Part shown: positions 40,510-48,983 of the stretch, piece after piece | Layout: each line of letters starts with the position of its first letter | Position numbering within the stretch: position 1 is the first letter of the stretch | Notes under the pieces: generated by a model | What the model was told of the DNA's origin: nothing | Seen by the model: only the letters and a program-made list of their open reading frames with translations | Databases searched by the model: none | Assembly (NCBI GenBank): GCA_049302755.1 | Contig: JBAQMK010000003.1 | Coordinates: 1 to 51,593 of the forward strand | Direction of reading: 5' to 3' | Source of the DNA: UBA2211 sp049302755 | Lineage (GTDB): Bacteria > Patescibacteriota > Minisyncoccia > Minisyncoccales > Minisyncoccaceae | Length of the DNA stretch: 51,593 bases | Translations under genes and position numbers: made by a program

Positions 40510-40638
40510 ATGAATAAAGATATATTATTTATCATTGTAATATTTATCTTGGTTATTTTGGGCATATATTTTGTTTTTATTAACGGCGGGTTATCTGATA
40601 ATTCCGCCTTTAATGTTTTTAGAGAATCAATAAGTTAA
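40510..40638 (+). CDS. 42-residue single-helix membrane protein
   Basis: ATG at 40510; MNKDI then a hydrophobic helix to about residue 25 and a polar tail. Fits tightly between the preceding membrane gene and the HIT gene, 9 bases upstream of the latter. No family recognised. Confidence 0.55.
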   Translation: MNKDILFIIVIFILVILGIYFVFINGGLSDNSAFNVFRESIS

Positions 40639-40647
40639 TTCAAAAAT

Positions 40648-41067
40648 ATGGAAGATTGTGTTTTTTGCAAAATTATCAATAACGAGATTCCGAGCTATAA
40701 GATATACGAAGATGATTTGGTCTTGGCTTTTTTGGATATCCATCCGGCAGTTAAAGGGCATACTTTAATTATTCCTAAAAAACATGCTCAAGATATTTTT
40801 GAAATCGAAGAGAAGTATTTGGAAAGAATAATTTCAGTTGCCCAGAAGATCAGCAACAAAATGAAGGATAATTTCAATGCTGACGGAGTTAATCTCTATC
40901 ATGCTTCAGGAATAGCGGCCGAACAGTCGGTTTTCCACTTTCATTTGCATATTATTCCGAGAAGAAAAGACGATAATATTCATTTTACCGGTGTTGTTAC
41001 CAATAAAGGAGTCGTTTCGGAAGAGGAATTTGATGAGGCAGTCGCTAAATTGAAAATAGAGGGATAA
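40648..41067 (+). CDS. HIT family hydrolase
   Basis: 139 residues. The HxHxH motif is HFHLHIIP, the N terminus CVFCKIINNEIPSYKIYEDD is typical, and HPAVKGHTLIIPKKH completes the fold. HIT proteins hydrolyse nucleotide phosphoramidates or dinucleoside polyphosphates. The N-terminal CxxC lacks the later partner ligands of zinc-type HIT proteins, so metal binding is uncertain. The promoter -35 of ftsZ lies in its last codons. Confidence 0.92.
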   Translation: MEDCVFCKIINNEIPSYKIYEDDLVLAFLDIHPAVKGHTLIIPKKHAQDIFEIEEKYLERIISVAQKISNKMKDNFNADGVNLYHASGIAAEQSVFHFHLHIIPRRKDDNIHFTGVVTNKGVVSEEEFDEAVAKLKIEG

Positions 41068-41078
41068 GGGGGTATAAT
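41050..41078 (+). promoter_or_regulatory. Promoter of ftsZ (leaderless)
   Basis: TTGAAA, 17-base spacer, TATAAT ending 6 bases before the ftsZ ATG. Confidence 0.75.
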
Positions 41079-41084
41079 ATAAAA

Positions 41085-42329
41085 ATGAAGAAAATTAAAT
41101 CAAAAATTAAAAAGATTGAAAAACCGGTAGCTTCTAAAAAAGAAATTGATGTCGAATCAACCGGAAAAAGAGTCAAGATTAAAGTTATCGGAGTCGGAGG
41201 CGGGGGAGGTAATATTATTGCCGAGCTTTTAAAGAAATTAAAAGATTTTTCTGCCCAGAAAGTGGAATTCATCGCTTTAAATACCGACAACCAAGCTTTG
41301 AAATCATTACCCAAAACATTAAAGACAATTTCTTTCGGAAATAAACTAACCAGGGGATTAGGAACAGGGAGAGACGTAGAAGTAGGAGAAAAAGCTGCCA
41401 AGGAAGATTTAGAGAAATTAAAAACATTATTTTCCGACGACAAAGACTTATATATCTTCATTTCTTCTTTGGGAGGGGGAACGGGAACGGGCGCCACTCC
41501 GATTTTGACTAAAATCGCTGAAGAAATGGGACTGAACACTTTAGGAATTTTTACCACTCCTTTCGCTTTTGAAGGAAAAAAGAAAATGGATATCTCGATT
41601 AAGGCTTTGGAAAAGATAAAGGATAATCTTAATGCCTTTATGGTTCTTCCCAACGAAAAGATATTCTCTTTGACTAAGGAAGAAGTTTCTTTTTCCGATT
41701 CTTTGAACCTTTTAAATGATAAGTTGGCGGAATCATTGGAAGGATTATTAAGAACGATCTATTCTCCCGGATTGATTAATATTGATTGGGCCGATATCAG
41801 AACCATTTTAGAAGGAAAAAGAAAGATTGCTTATCTTAATTTTACCAAAGGAAAATCAAATCAAACCGCGGAAGATATTAGCAAAATTTTATTAAAGAAT
41901 CCAATTCTTGAGTATAAATTTGAAAATGCCGATAACGTCATGTTCAATATCGAGGCTTCAAAGGATTTATCTCTTCAGTTATTGTCTCAAATCAGCGAGA
42001 AGATAAGCGAATTAGCTCCGACCGCCAAGATTATTTTCGGTCTTTCTCAGAATCCGAAATTAAAGAATGAAATCAGAGTGACTCTTTTAGCCACATCATC
42101 TGAAGCGGAAAAGAAAGTAAGAACTAAAAAAACTACTAAAAAAGAAAAACCGGTTGCAAAGAAAACAAAAAAGCAAAAACCGAAAATAGAAAAGAAAGAA
42201 GAAGATGTTGAAGTGAGAAGGTCAGCTTTGGAAGTTAAAGAAGCGGAAAAGAAAGAAGAAGAGAGGGAAGAGGAAGAAGAAAAGATATTTGAAATACCGG
42301 CTTTCTTAAGAAAATCAAAAAACAAATAA
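41085..42329 (+). CDS. ftsZ: Cell-division tubulin FtsZ
   Basis: 414 residues. A Lys-rich N-terminal extension (about 30 residues) precedes the GTPase domain: GVGGGGGN, the tubulin signature GGGTGTG at 130-136 and T7 loop N-I-D-W-A-D (232-237) with the catalytic Asp pair. A charged linker rich in Lys and Glu (about 345-400) leads to the C-terminal peptide EIPAFLRKSKNK, the docking tail for FtsA-like or other partners. Sequence is divergent from standard FtsZ (NTDNQAL for NTDAQAL, W in T7), as usual in CPR. Confidence 0.92.
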   Translation: MKKIKSKIKKIEKPVASKKEIDVESTGKRVKIKVIGVGGGGGNIIAELLKKLKDFSAQKVEFIALNTDNQALKSLPKTLKTISFGNKLTRGLGTGRDVEVGEKAAKEDLEKLKTLFSDDKDLYIFISSLGGGTGTGATPILTKIAEEMGLNTLGIFTTPFAFEGKKKMDISIKALEKIKDNLNAFMVLPNEKIFSLTKEEVSFSDSLNLLNDKLAESLEGLLRTIYSPGLINIDWADIRTILEGKRKIAYLNFTKGKSNQTAEDISKILLKNPILEYKFENADNVMFNIEASKDLSLQLLSQISEKISELAPTAKIIFGLSQNPKLKNEIRVTLLATSSEAEKKVRTKKTTKKEKPVAKKTKKQKPKIEKKEEDVEVRRSALEVKEAEKKEEEREEEEEKIFEIPAFLRKSKNK

Positions 42330-42335
42330 TAATAT

Positions 42336-43214
42336 ATGAAAAAAACAGTTAAAAAAGCTATTTTTCCTATCGCGGGAATGGGAACCAGATTTTTGCCTCT
42401 TTCCAAGGTAGTTTCTAAAGAACTGATTCCTTTGGTTGATAAGCCGTTGATTCATTATTCCGTTGAAGAAGCTCTTTTGTCGGGAATAAAAGAAATACAA
42501 TTGGTAACAAGAAAAAGCCAAAAAGACGTCACCGCCTATTTTAATCCCAATCCTGAATTAGAAACTCTTTTAAAAGAAAGGAATAAAAAAGAGGAGTTGG
42601 AGATGGTAAAAGGATTGAACGATGTTTCAAAACAGATTAAATTTTCACAGTCTATCCAGAAAAAGGCTTCCGGAAACGTCGATGCCATTTATCAAGCTGC
42701 GAAATTTGCCGGTAACGAACCAGTCGGTGTTTTTTTCTGTGATGATATTATTTATTCAAAAGAAATACCCGGTTTCCAGCAATTGAAAGAGGTTTACGAA
42801 ACCTGCCAGCGACCGGTTATCGCTTTAAAAAGAATGCCGAAGGATAAATTATCTCAATATGGAGTAGTGGAGGTAGAAAAAATAGCCAATAATGTTTTTA
42901 AGATTAAGAAAGTTATTGAAAAACCGAAAGGAGAAGCGCCTTCTGATTTGGTCATCTTAGGAAGATACATTATTACTCCCGAAGTTTTCAAAAGAATTGA
43001 AGAAGACAAATCAATGAGAATGAATGATTATTCTATCAGTCAGGTTTTGGGGCAGATGGCCGAAGAAGGCAAAGTTATTTATGGCTATGAGATAAAAGGA
43101 GAATGGCTGGAATGCGGAGATAAAAATTCATGGTTTAAATCTTTCTTGACTTTGGCTTTAGATCATCCCGAGTTCGGTTCAAAAATAAAAGAATTTTTAA
43201 AAGGAAAAATATAA
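42336..43214 (+). CDS. galU: UTP-glucose-1-phosphate uridylyltransferase
   Basis: 292 residues. Nucleotidyltransferase core: FPIAGMGTRFLPLSKVVSKEL (UTP loop and Lys), VDKPLIHYSVEEA, GVFFCDDIIY with the metal Asp, and the family's C-terminal GEWLECGDK. It makes UDP-glucose from glucose 1-phosphate, the product of a phosphohexomutase such as the one at 652. Six bases after ftsZ. Confidence 0.93.
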   Translation: MKKTVKKAIFPIAGMGTRFLPLSKVVSKELIPLVDKPLIHYSVEEALLSGIKEIQLVTRKSQKDVTAYFNPNPELETLLKERNKKEELEMVKGLNDVSKQIKFSQSIQKKASGNVDAIYQAAKFAGNEPVGVFFCDDIIYSKEIPGFQQLKEVYETCQRPVIALKRMPKDKLSQYGVVEVEKIANNVFKIKKVIEKPKGEAPSDLVILGRYIITPEVFKRIEEDKSMRMNDYSISQVLGQMAEEGKVIYGYEIKGEWLECGDKNSWFKSFLTLALDHPEFGSKIKEFLKGKI

Positions 43215-44128
43215 TGGAATACGATTTAATTATTATCGGAGGAGGTCCGGCCGGAATGACGGCGGGAATATATTCTGTTAGACAAAAATTAAAAACTTTG
43301 GTTATTACCAAGGAATTTGGCGGACAAATGACCCATAAAGCAGTTGATATTGAAAATTATCCGGGATTTGAAAAGATACCGGGATTTGAATTGATTGCCA
43401 AATTCGAAGATCAAATGAAACACAAAGGAGTGGAGGTTTTAAATGATGAAGTTTCTGAATTAAAAAAAGAAAACAATATTTTTACCGTTTTAACTAAAGA
43501 AGGAAAGAGTATTCAATCGAAAACGGTGATTATCGCTACCGGAGCCGAGCCGAGAAGATTGGAGGTAAAAGGTGAGCAAGAATTTTTAGGAAAAGGAGTG
43601 AGCTATTGTACAACCTGCGACGGCCCCTTGTTTAACAATAAAGAAGTGGCAATTATCGGCGGCGGAGAAGCCGGCTTCGAAGCTGCTTTATTTTTAAACA
43701 ATTATGCTTCTAAAATATATATTTTAGAATACGGCGAAAATATCAGAGCCGGAAAGGAAATCCAAGACAAAGCTTCTTCGCTTCAAAAAATACAAATTAT
43801 CACTTCGGCTGAATTGAAGGAAATAAAAGGAGAAGATTTCGTCAAACAGATTGTTTTTAAAGATAGAAAAACAGAAGAAGAGAAAACATTGAACGTGGAA
43901 GGAGTTTTTGTTCAGGCCGGATACGAACCAGCTACCTCATTTCTAAAAGATTTGGTAGAATTAAACGAGAGAAAAGAAGTTATTGTTAATTTTGAAACTT
44001 TTGAAACTAAAACTTCGGGATTGTTTGCCGTCGGAGATGTTAATTCTCAAAAGGTAAAACAGATTATTGTTGCCTGTGGACAGGGAGCGGTCGCTGTAAT
44101 CAATGCATACAAATATATTAATATATGA
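43214..44128 (+). CDS. trxB: Thioredoxin-reductase-like flavoprotein
   Basis: 304 residues. FAD motif GGGPAGMTAGIY at the N terminus, redox CTTC (C132, C135) in CTTCDGP, and the C-terminal FAD motif FAVGDVNS. In the NADPH domain GGGEAGFEAALFL is intact but the HRRxxxR block that grips the NADPH phosphate is replaced by LEYGENIR, so NADPH is probably not the donor. Starts at the last base of galU and overlaps eno by 4 bases; a glutaredoxin gene follows eno. Confidence 0.88.
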   Translation: MEYDLIIIGGGPAGMTAGIYSVRQKLKTLVITKEFGGQMTHKAVDIENYPGFEKIPGFELIAKFEDQMKHKGVEVLNDEVSELKKENNIFTVLTKEGKSIQSKTVIIATGAEPRRLEVKGEQEFLGKGVSYCTTCDGPLFNNKEVAIIGGGEAGFEAALFLNNYASKIYILEYGENIRAGKEIQDKASSLQKIQIITSAELKEIKGEDFVKQIVFKDRKTEEEKTLNVEGVFVQAGYEPATSFLKDLVELNERKEVIVNFETFETKTSGLFAVGDVNSQKVKQIIVACGQGAVAVINAYKYINI

Positions 44129-45372
44129 ATATTAAAAATATTAAAGCGAGGGAAATACTTGATTCGCGAGGAAACCCGACCCTTGAAGTTGATTGTATAA
44201 CCGAAGACGGTATTTTTACCGCTTCTGTTCCTTCGGGCGCTTCAACCGGACAAAAAGAAGCCTATGAAATGAGAGATGGTAATCATCGCTACGGAGGAAA
44301 AGGAGTTTTGAAGGCAATTAAAAATGTGAATGAAATTATTGCTCCTAAATTGATAGGAATGGATTGTACTAATCAAAAAGAAATTGATGAGCTAATGATT
44401 AAATTGGACGGAACCGAAGGGAAGTATAATCTGGGAGCAAACGGAATCGTCGGTGTTTCAATGGCGGTTTGCCGGGCCGGAGCCAAAGCCAAGAAACTTG
44501 AATTGTATGAATATATCGCTGAATTATTCGGCAATGACGACATGCGAATGCCTCGTCCGGCTTTTAATATTATTAACGGCGGAGCTCATGCTGACAACGG
44601 ACTTGATTTCCAGGAATTCATGATTGCTACTACCGGAGAAACATTTAAAGAATCTTTGCAAATGGGCTCGGAAATATATTACAAACTCAAAAAATTCTTA
44701 AAAGAAAGTTATCCTGATTTTCCGGTCAATGTCGGAGATGAAGGAGGTTTTGCTCCGCCGATAGAGGTTCCCGAGGTTGCTTTGGGACTAATTGTTAAAG
44801 CGATTGATGACTCGGAATATACCGGCAAAGCAAAAATAATCTTGGATGTGGCCGCCAGTCAGTTTTACAAAAAAGAAAAAGGAGCGGCCGAAGGATATTA
44901 CGGATTAAAGATGGGAGTCTTCTCTCTTTCAGATATGCTTAATTATTATGCCGATTTGATAAAAGCATATCCGATTATCGGAATAGAAGATCCTCTTTCT
45001 GAAGAAGACTGGAAAGGATTCGAAAAAATAACCGGTCGATTAGGAGACAACACGATAATCATCGGTGATGATTTGTTGGCCAGCAATCCGAAAGCGATTA
45101 AAGAGGCGAAAGAAAGAAAGGCCTGTAACGGAGTGATATTAAAAATTAATCAGGTGGGAACGGTAACGGAAATTCTGGAAGCGGCTAAAGTCTGCAAAGA
45201 AAACAGATTTAAAACAATTGTTTCGCATCGTTCCGGAGAAACCTGTGATAGTTTTATCGCTGATTTAGCAGTTGGCATTTCTTCTGACTATATTAAATCA
45301 GGAGCACCATGTCGAGGAGAAAGATTGGCAAAATACAATAGGTTGTGTAGAATAGAAGAAAAGATAAAATAA
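44125..45372 (+). CDS. eno: Enolase
   Basis: 415 residues. IKAREILDSRGNPTLEVD at the N terminus, SGASTGQKEA loop, HADNGLDFQEFMI, metal ligands in ILDVAASQFY, IEDPLSEEDW and GDDLLASN, catalytic Lys in ILKINQVGTVTE, then SHRSGETCD. Converts 2-phosphoglycerate to phosphoenolpyruvate. The ASxF of 'DVAASQFY' matches the family. ATG overlaps the trxB stop by 4 bases. Confidence 0.97.
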   Translation: MNIKNIKAREILDSRGNPTLEVDCITEDGIFTASVPSGASTGQKEAYEMRDGNHRYGGKGVLKAIKNVNEIIAPKLIGMDCTNQKEIDELMIKLDGTEGKYNLGANGIVGVSMAVCRAGAKAKKLELYEYIAELFGNDDMRMPRPAFNIINGGAHADNGLDFQEFMIATTGETFKESLQMGSEIYYKLKKFLKESYPDFPVNVGDEGGFAPPIEVPEVALGLIVKAIDDSEYTGKAKIILDVAASQFYKKEKGAAEGYYGLKMGVFSLSDMLNYYADLIKAYPIIGIEDPLSEEDWKGFEKITGRLGDNTIIIGDDLLASNPKAIKEAKERKACNGVILKINQVGTVTEILEAAKVCKENRFKTIVSHRSGETCDSFIADLAVGISSDYIKSGAPCRGERLAKYNRLCRIEEKIK

Positions 45373-45383
45373 TATTTAATAAA

Positions 45384-45623
45384 ATGGCTAAAGTAAGATT
45401 ATTTTCCACTCCGATTTGTCCTTATTGTTTCGCTTTAAAAAGGTTTTTAGAAGAAAAGGGAATAGAAGTAGAATCAATCGATGTTTCTTCGGATATGGAA
45501 GCGCAGAAAGAAATGATTGAAAAAACCAAACAGACCACCGTTCCGGTGACCGAAATTAACGGAGAATATATCGTCGGTTTTGATAGAAAGAAAATTTGCG
45601 AATTATTAAAAATAGAAGATTAA
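45384..45623 (+). CDS. Glutaredoxin-like protein
   Basis: 79 residues, one thioredoxin fold: redox motif CPYC at 11-14, cis-Pro in TTVPVTEING, and a GFDRKKI end, the layout of NrdH/short glutaredoxins. It may accept electrons from the trxB-like enzyme two genes upstream, as NrdH does elsewhere (inference). Lies between eno and gapA with 7-11-base gaps. Confidence 0.88.
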   Translation: MAKVRLFSTPICPYCFALKRFLEEKGIEVESIDVSSDMEAQKEMIEKTKQTTVPVTEINGEYIVGFDRKKICELLKIED

Positions 45624-45630
45624 AAAATAT

Positions 45631-46632
45631 ATGGCAATAAAAATCGCAATCAACGGTTTCGGGAGAATAGGAAGATGTTCTCTTCGGGCGGCAATCAAAG
45701 AAAAATTAGATGTTGAAATTGTTGCTATCAATGATTTGGCTGATAATAAGACTTTAGCTCATTTATTTAAATACGATACTTCATACGGAGTTTTTGACGG
45801 CGAGGTTAAGATTGAAGGGGACTACATGATTGTTAACGGGAAGAAAATATTGATGCTGGCGGAAAAAGAACCGGAAAAGCTTCCCTGGAAAGATTTAAAA
45901 ATTGATGTTGTTTTGGAATGCACCGGAGTTTTCAGAGATAGAATAGGTTTAACTAAACACATTACTGCCGGAGCCAAAAAAGTTATCATCTCCGCTCCTG
46001 CCAAAGATGATGATATTCCTTCATATCTTTTAGGAATTAATGCCGAAGAATATAAAAACGAGAATATTATTGATATGGGTTCTTGTACTACTAATTGTTT
46101 AGCCCCAGTGGTAAAGATTTTGGAAAATGAATTCGGAATCGTTAAAGGATTCATGACTACCATTCATTCATACACTAACGATCAGAATTTATTGGATTTA
46201 CCTCATAAAGACTTAAGAAGAGCCAGAGCAGCGGCGGAAAATATTGTGCCGACAACTACCGGTGCGGCTAAAGCAATCGGAAAAGTTGTCTCTTCAGTCA
46301 AGGGAAAGATGGATGGAATTGCGGTCAGAGTCCCGACTCCAGTCGTTTCATTAATTGATTTGGTTTGTGAAGTTAAAAAAGAAACAACGGTTGAAGAGGT
46401 GAATAAGGCTTTTGAAAAATATTCAAACCAGAAAGAAATGAAAGGTATTTTCTTAGTTGAAAAAGAACCTTTAGTTTCTTCAGATTTCAAAGGCAATTCT
46501 TTTTCTTCTATTTTTGATTTCGAGTATACTAAAGTTAATGGTAATTTGGTTAAAGTCATGGCCTGGTATGACAACGAATGGGCCTATTCTTGTAGATTGG
46601 TTGAATTGGCAAAGAAGATTGGCGGAAAATAA
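45631..46632 (+). CDS. gapA: Glyceraldehyde-3-phosphate dehydrogenase
   Basis: 333 residues. NAD motif INGFGRIGR, catalytic C152 in SCTTNC, H179 in TIHSYTNDQ, and the C-terminal WYDNEWAYSCRL. Asp (NDL) at the end of the second strand favours NAD over NADP. Together with eno it represents the lower part of glycolysis. Last gene of the ftsZ-galU-trxB-eno-grx-gapA run. Confidence 0.97.
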   Translation: MAIKIAINGFGRIGRCSLRAAIKEKLDVEIVAINDLADNKTLAHLFKYDTSYGVFDGEVKIEGDYMIVNGKKILMLAEKEPEKLPWKDLKIDVVLECTGVFRDRIGLTKHITAGAKKVIISAPAKDDDIPSYLLGINAEEYKNENIIDMGSCTTNCLAPVVKILENEFGIVKGFMTTIHSYTNDQNLLDLPHKDLRRARAAAENIVPTTTGAAKAIGKVVSSVKGKMDGIAVRVPTPVVSLIDLVCEVKKETTVEEVNKAFEKYSNQKEMKGIFLVEKEPLVSSDFKGNSFSSIFDFEYTKVNGNLVKVMAWYDNEWAYSCRLVELAKKIGGK

Positions 46633-46651
46633 AATGTTTAATAAGGGTCAA

Positions 46652-46679
46652 TTGACAATTTTTAATCGAAGAATATAAT
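46652..46679 (+). promoter_or_regulatory. Consensus promoter of the coiled-coil gene (leaderless)
   Basis: TTGACA, 16-base spacer, TATAAT ending 6 bases before the ATG at 46686. Confidence 0.78.
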
Positions 46680-46685
46680 AAAAAT

Positions 46686-46919
46686 ATGAAGAATAAAAAT
46701 ACTACAATTGATGAATTAGCCGTTATGGTTGGTAAAGGTTTTCAAGCGGTTGATAAACGTTTTGATGGTGTCGATAAACGTTTTGATAGTGTTGATAAGC
46801 GTTTTGACAAAGTTGAAAAAAGATTGGATAGAATAGAGAAATTAATTCTTGCTGATCACAAAGAAAGGATAGAAAAACTAGAAATGGAAGTAAAGGAATT
46901 GAAAGCACTACTAGTTTAA
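46686..46919 (+). CDS. Small heptad-repeat coiled-coil protein
   Basis: 77 residues. After about 20 residues come heptads of the form V-D-K-R-F-D-x (three near-identical copies encoded by 21-bp DNA repeats), then V-E-K-R-L-D-R and a leucine-rich end. It should form a parallel coiled coil. Similar short proteins occur in many CPR genomes; the function is unknown. Strong promoter, leaderless start, terminator just after the stop. Confidence 0.75.
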   Translation: MKNKNTTIDELAVMVGKGFQAVDKRFDGVDKRFDSVDKRFDKVEKRLDRIEKLILADHKERIEKLEMEVKELKALLV

Positions 46920-46946
46920 CAAAAAACCGCTTTAGAGCGGTTTTTA
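46920..46946. terminator. Bidirectional terminator
   Basis: AAAAACCGCT/AGCGGTTTTT around TTAG. Serves the coiled-coil gene on the plus strand and RNase P RNA on the minus strand. Confidence 0.85.
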
Positions 46947-46950
46947 GATA

Positions 46951-47270
46951 CCTTAACAAACCCGTAAGCCGAATTCTGTTTTAAACAGTCATCTATCTGG
47001 GACAAAGATTGCTCTTTGCCTCGAGCGAACTACTTTTTTCCCTTGCGGGATTTGTTCTTGCTTCCGGGTAAGGATTTAGCCGTTTCACCCTTAAGATTAC
47101 TCTTAAAGCTCACCCCGAGGGGTGCTTCTTTCTTTCGATTGAAGCGTCTCTGTTCGCACCTCTTTCTCGCGAATGACGGGAATTGCCCGCTACCTTTTTA
47201 GACCCGGCGAACCGGGAATGGAAGTTCGGACTTTCCTCCTAATTAAAGGCGACTGTCCGATTTGTTAAGG
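46951..47270 (-). ncRNA. rnpB: RNase P RNA (class A-like)
   Basis: On the minus strand the 10-bp P1 helix is CCTTAACAAA (5') with TTTGTTAAGG (3'). The conserved 5' block GAGGAAAGTCCGAACTTCC and the 3' end with ACAGAATTCGGCTTACGGG are unmistakable; the CTTTGC/GAGCAA region and P4 halves are present. About 320 nt, catalytic RNA that trims tRNA 5' ends. ORFs called across it are artefacts. Confidence 0.95.
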
Positions 47271-47276
47271 TAGCTT

Positions 47277-47305
47277 ATTTTAAAACAATATTTGATTACA
47301 GTCAA
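47277..47305 (-). promoter_or_regulatory. Promoter of rnpB
   Basis: Minus strand: TTGACT (47305-47300), N17, TAAAAT (47282-47277). The predicted start at about 47270 coincides with the first base of P1. Confidence 0.75.
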
Positions 47306-47348
47306 TAGTTTACCGAATCTTTGTTTTAAGCTATTATATATTCATATT

Positions 47349-48983
47349 ATGTCTTTTCGAAAGATTTTAAATTCCAGCCAGAATACAGTGACGGGAGCAG
47401 CAGTTATTTTAACAATAGCTGTTTTGCTGAGTCGAGTTTTGGGTTTGCTGAGGGATAGGCTTTTAGCGGGATCATTCGGTGCATCCATTAATTTGGATAT
47501 CTATTTTGCTGCTTTTAGGATTCCTGATTTAGTTTATAGTGTTATTTTCGCCGGGGGAGTGATTGTCTCTCTCCTCCCTTTGTTTTCCGAACTTTATTCT
47601 AAAGACAAAGAGAAAAGTTGGGACACGATTAATAATATTTTAAGCTTGTTCACTCTTGCTTATATCGTTTCGTCTATTCTTTTTTTCATTTATACTCCAC
47701 AAATAATATCTTCAATGGTTTTCGGTTTTGATGAATCATCAATTCAGACGACGATTGCTCTAACCAGATTGATTTTCGTTTCAGTTTTCTTTTTCGGACT
47801 TTCTTCTATTTTTTCAACTATTTTAAATTATTTCAACCGATTTGTTTCTTATTCTCTGGCTCCGATTATATATAATTTGGGAATTATTTTCGGAATTATT
47901 TTCTTGTCTCCGTACTTCGGAGTATTCGGAGCGGGATTGGGAGTTATTATCGGTTCAATTCTTCACTTTTTAATTCAGCTTCCCTCGGCGATTAAGTGCG
48001 GATACCGATACAAGTTTATCGTTGATTTTAATAATCCGGCCCTGAAGGAATTTCTCGGACTGATAATTCCCCGAACTATTGCTTCCTCTTCGTCTCAGGT
48101 TAATTTCATTGTTATTACTTTCATCGCTTCGGGTATCGGAGCCGGAGCCATTTCCGTTTTTAATCTTTCTAATAATTTAAGGTATCTGCCGATCGGAATC
48201 ATCGGAGTTTCTTTTGCGACCGCAATTTTTCCTCTGCTTTCCAAATTATGGACTGAAAGCAAAAAAGAAGAATATTTTAAAGAGTTCAGAAAGGTTTTTA
48301 ATGAGGTGATGTATATTTCTTTCCCCATCGGAGTTTTAATTTTTGTTTTGCGGAATGAAATAGTTGATATTGTTTTAAGAACAGGCAACTTCGGCTCGGC
48401 AGCCGCAACCATTACCGCCGCGGCTCTGGGACTGTATTTTTTAAGCACGGCGGCCCAATGCCTGGTTCCCATTCTACTGCGTGGATTTTTTAGTCTTAAA
48501 GACACGATTACTCCGACTGCGGTTGCTATTTTCTTTGTTTTGGCCAATATCGTCCTTTCATTTTTCTTTGTGAGCGTATTTAGCGGGAATAACTTATTAG
48601 TGACTTTTACAAAAACAATTTTAGGCTTGGATGGAACGGCTAATTTTTCTGTTTTAGGCTTGGTCGTGGCCTTTAATGTCGGATTGATTTTAGAGTTTTT
48701 CCTTCTTTTCTATTTCTTTTACAAGACAGTTGGTGATTTTGGAATTAAAGAAATATTTAATACTTTCCTGAAGGTATTATTCTCTTCGACAATGATGGGG
48801 GTTGCGGCTTGGTATTTATTGCCGATTTTGAAAAACATTCTCGGCAATTCTTTTATCGGAATGTCGTCTCAGTTTGTTATCATTTGTCTTATTTCTCTTG
48901 TTATTTACGGAGCGTTAACGATGATTTTTAAAATGTCCGAAATTAGAGCCGTTAAGAATATAATTTTAAAAGATGAAGATTAG
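47349..48983 (+). CDS. murJ: Lipid II flippase MurJ/MviN
   Basis: 544 residues from the ATG at 47349, about 14 membrane helices. Family block SRVLGLLRDRLLAGSFGAS near the N terminus and the PSAIKCGYRYKF and FAIFPLLSKL-type (TAIFPLLSKLW) segments. It flips the peptidoglycan precursor to the outer face, implying that the cell makes peptidoglycan, the ligand of the PGBD proteins here. The longer reading from 47292 would overlap the rnpB promoter. Overlaps lepA by 11 bases. Confidence 0.93.
   Translation: MSFRKILNSSQNTVTGAAVILTIAVLLSRVLGLLRDRLLAGSFGASINLDIYFAAFRIPDLVYSVIFAGGVIVSLLPLFSELYSKDKEKSWDTINNILSLFTLAYIVSSILFFIYTPQIISSMVFGFDESSIQTTIALTRLIFVSVFFFGLSSIFSTILNYFNRFVSYSLAPIIYNLGIIFGIIFLSPYFGVFGAGLGVIIGSILHFLIQLPSAIKCGYRYKFIVDFNNPALKEFLGLIIPRTIASSSSQVNFIVITFIASGIGAGAISVFNLSNNLRYLPIGIIGVSFATAIFPLLSKLWTESKKEEYFKEFRKVFNEVMYISFPIGVLIFVLRNEIVDIVLRTGNFGSAAATITAAALGLYFLSTAAQCLVPILLRGFFSLKDTITPTAVAIFFVLANIVLSFFFVSVFSGNNLLVTFTKTILGLDGTANFSVLGLVVAFNVGLILEFFLLFYFFYKTVGDFGIKEIFNTFLKVLFSSTMMGVAAWYLLPILKNILGNSFIGMSSQFVIICLISLVIYGALTMIFKMSEIRAVKNIILKDED

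Noticed and set aside
41045..41653. 202-residue minus-strand ORF opposite ftsZ
   Set aside because: Antisense shadow of ftsZ with Ser/Phe/Pro-rich low-complexity translation and no ribosome site.
46749..46830. Relation of the 21-bp coiled-coil gene repeats to the 21-bp GGACA array
   Set aside because: The period here follows from a 7-residue heptad; the sequences are unrelated.
47016..47201. ORF of 61 residues on the plus strand
   Set aside because: Lies wholly within RNase P RNA on the opposite strand.
47292..47348. Longer N terminus for MurJ
   Set aside because: It would run through the rnpB promoter region and adds residues not seen in the family; the ATG at 47349 fits MurJ.
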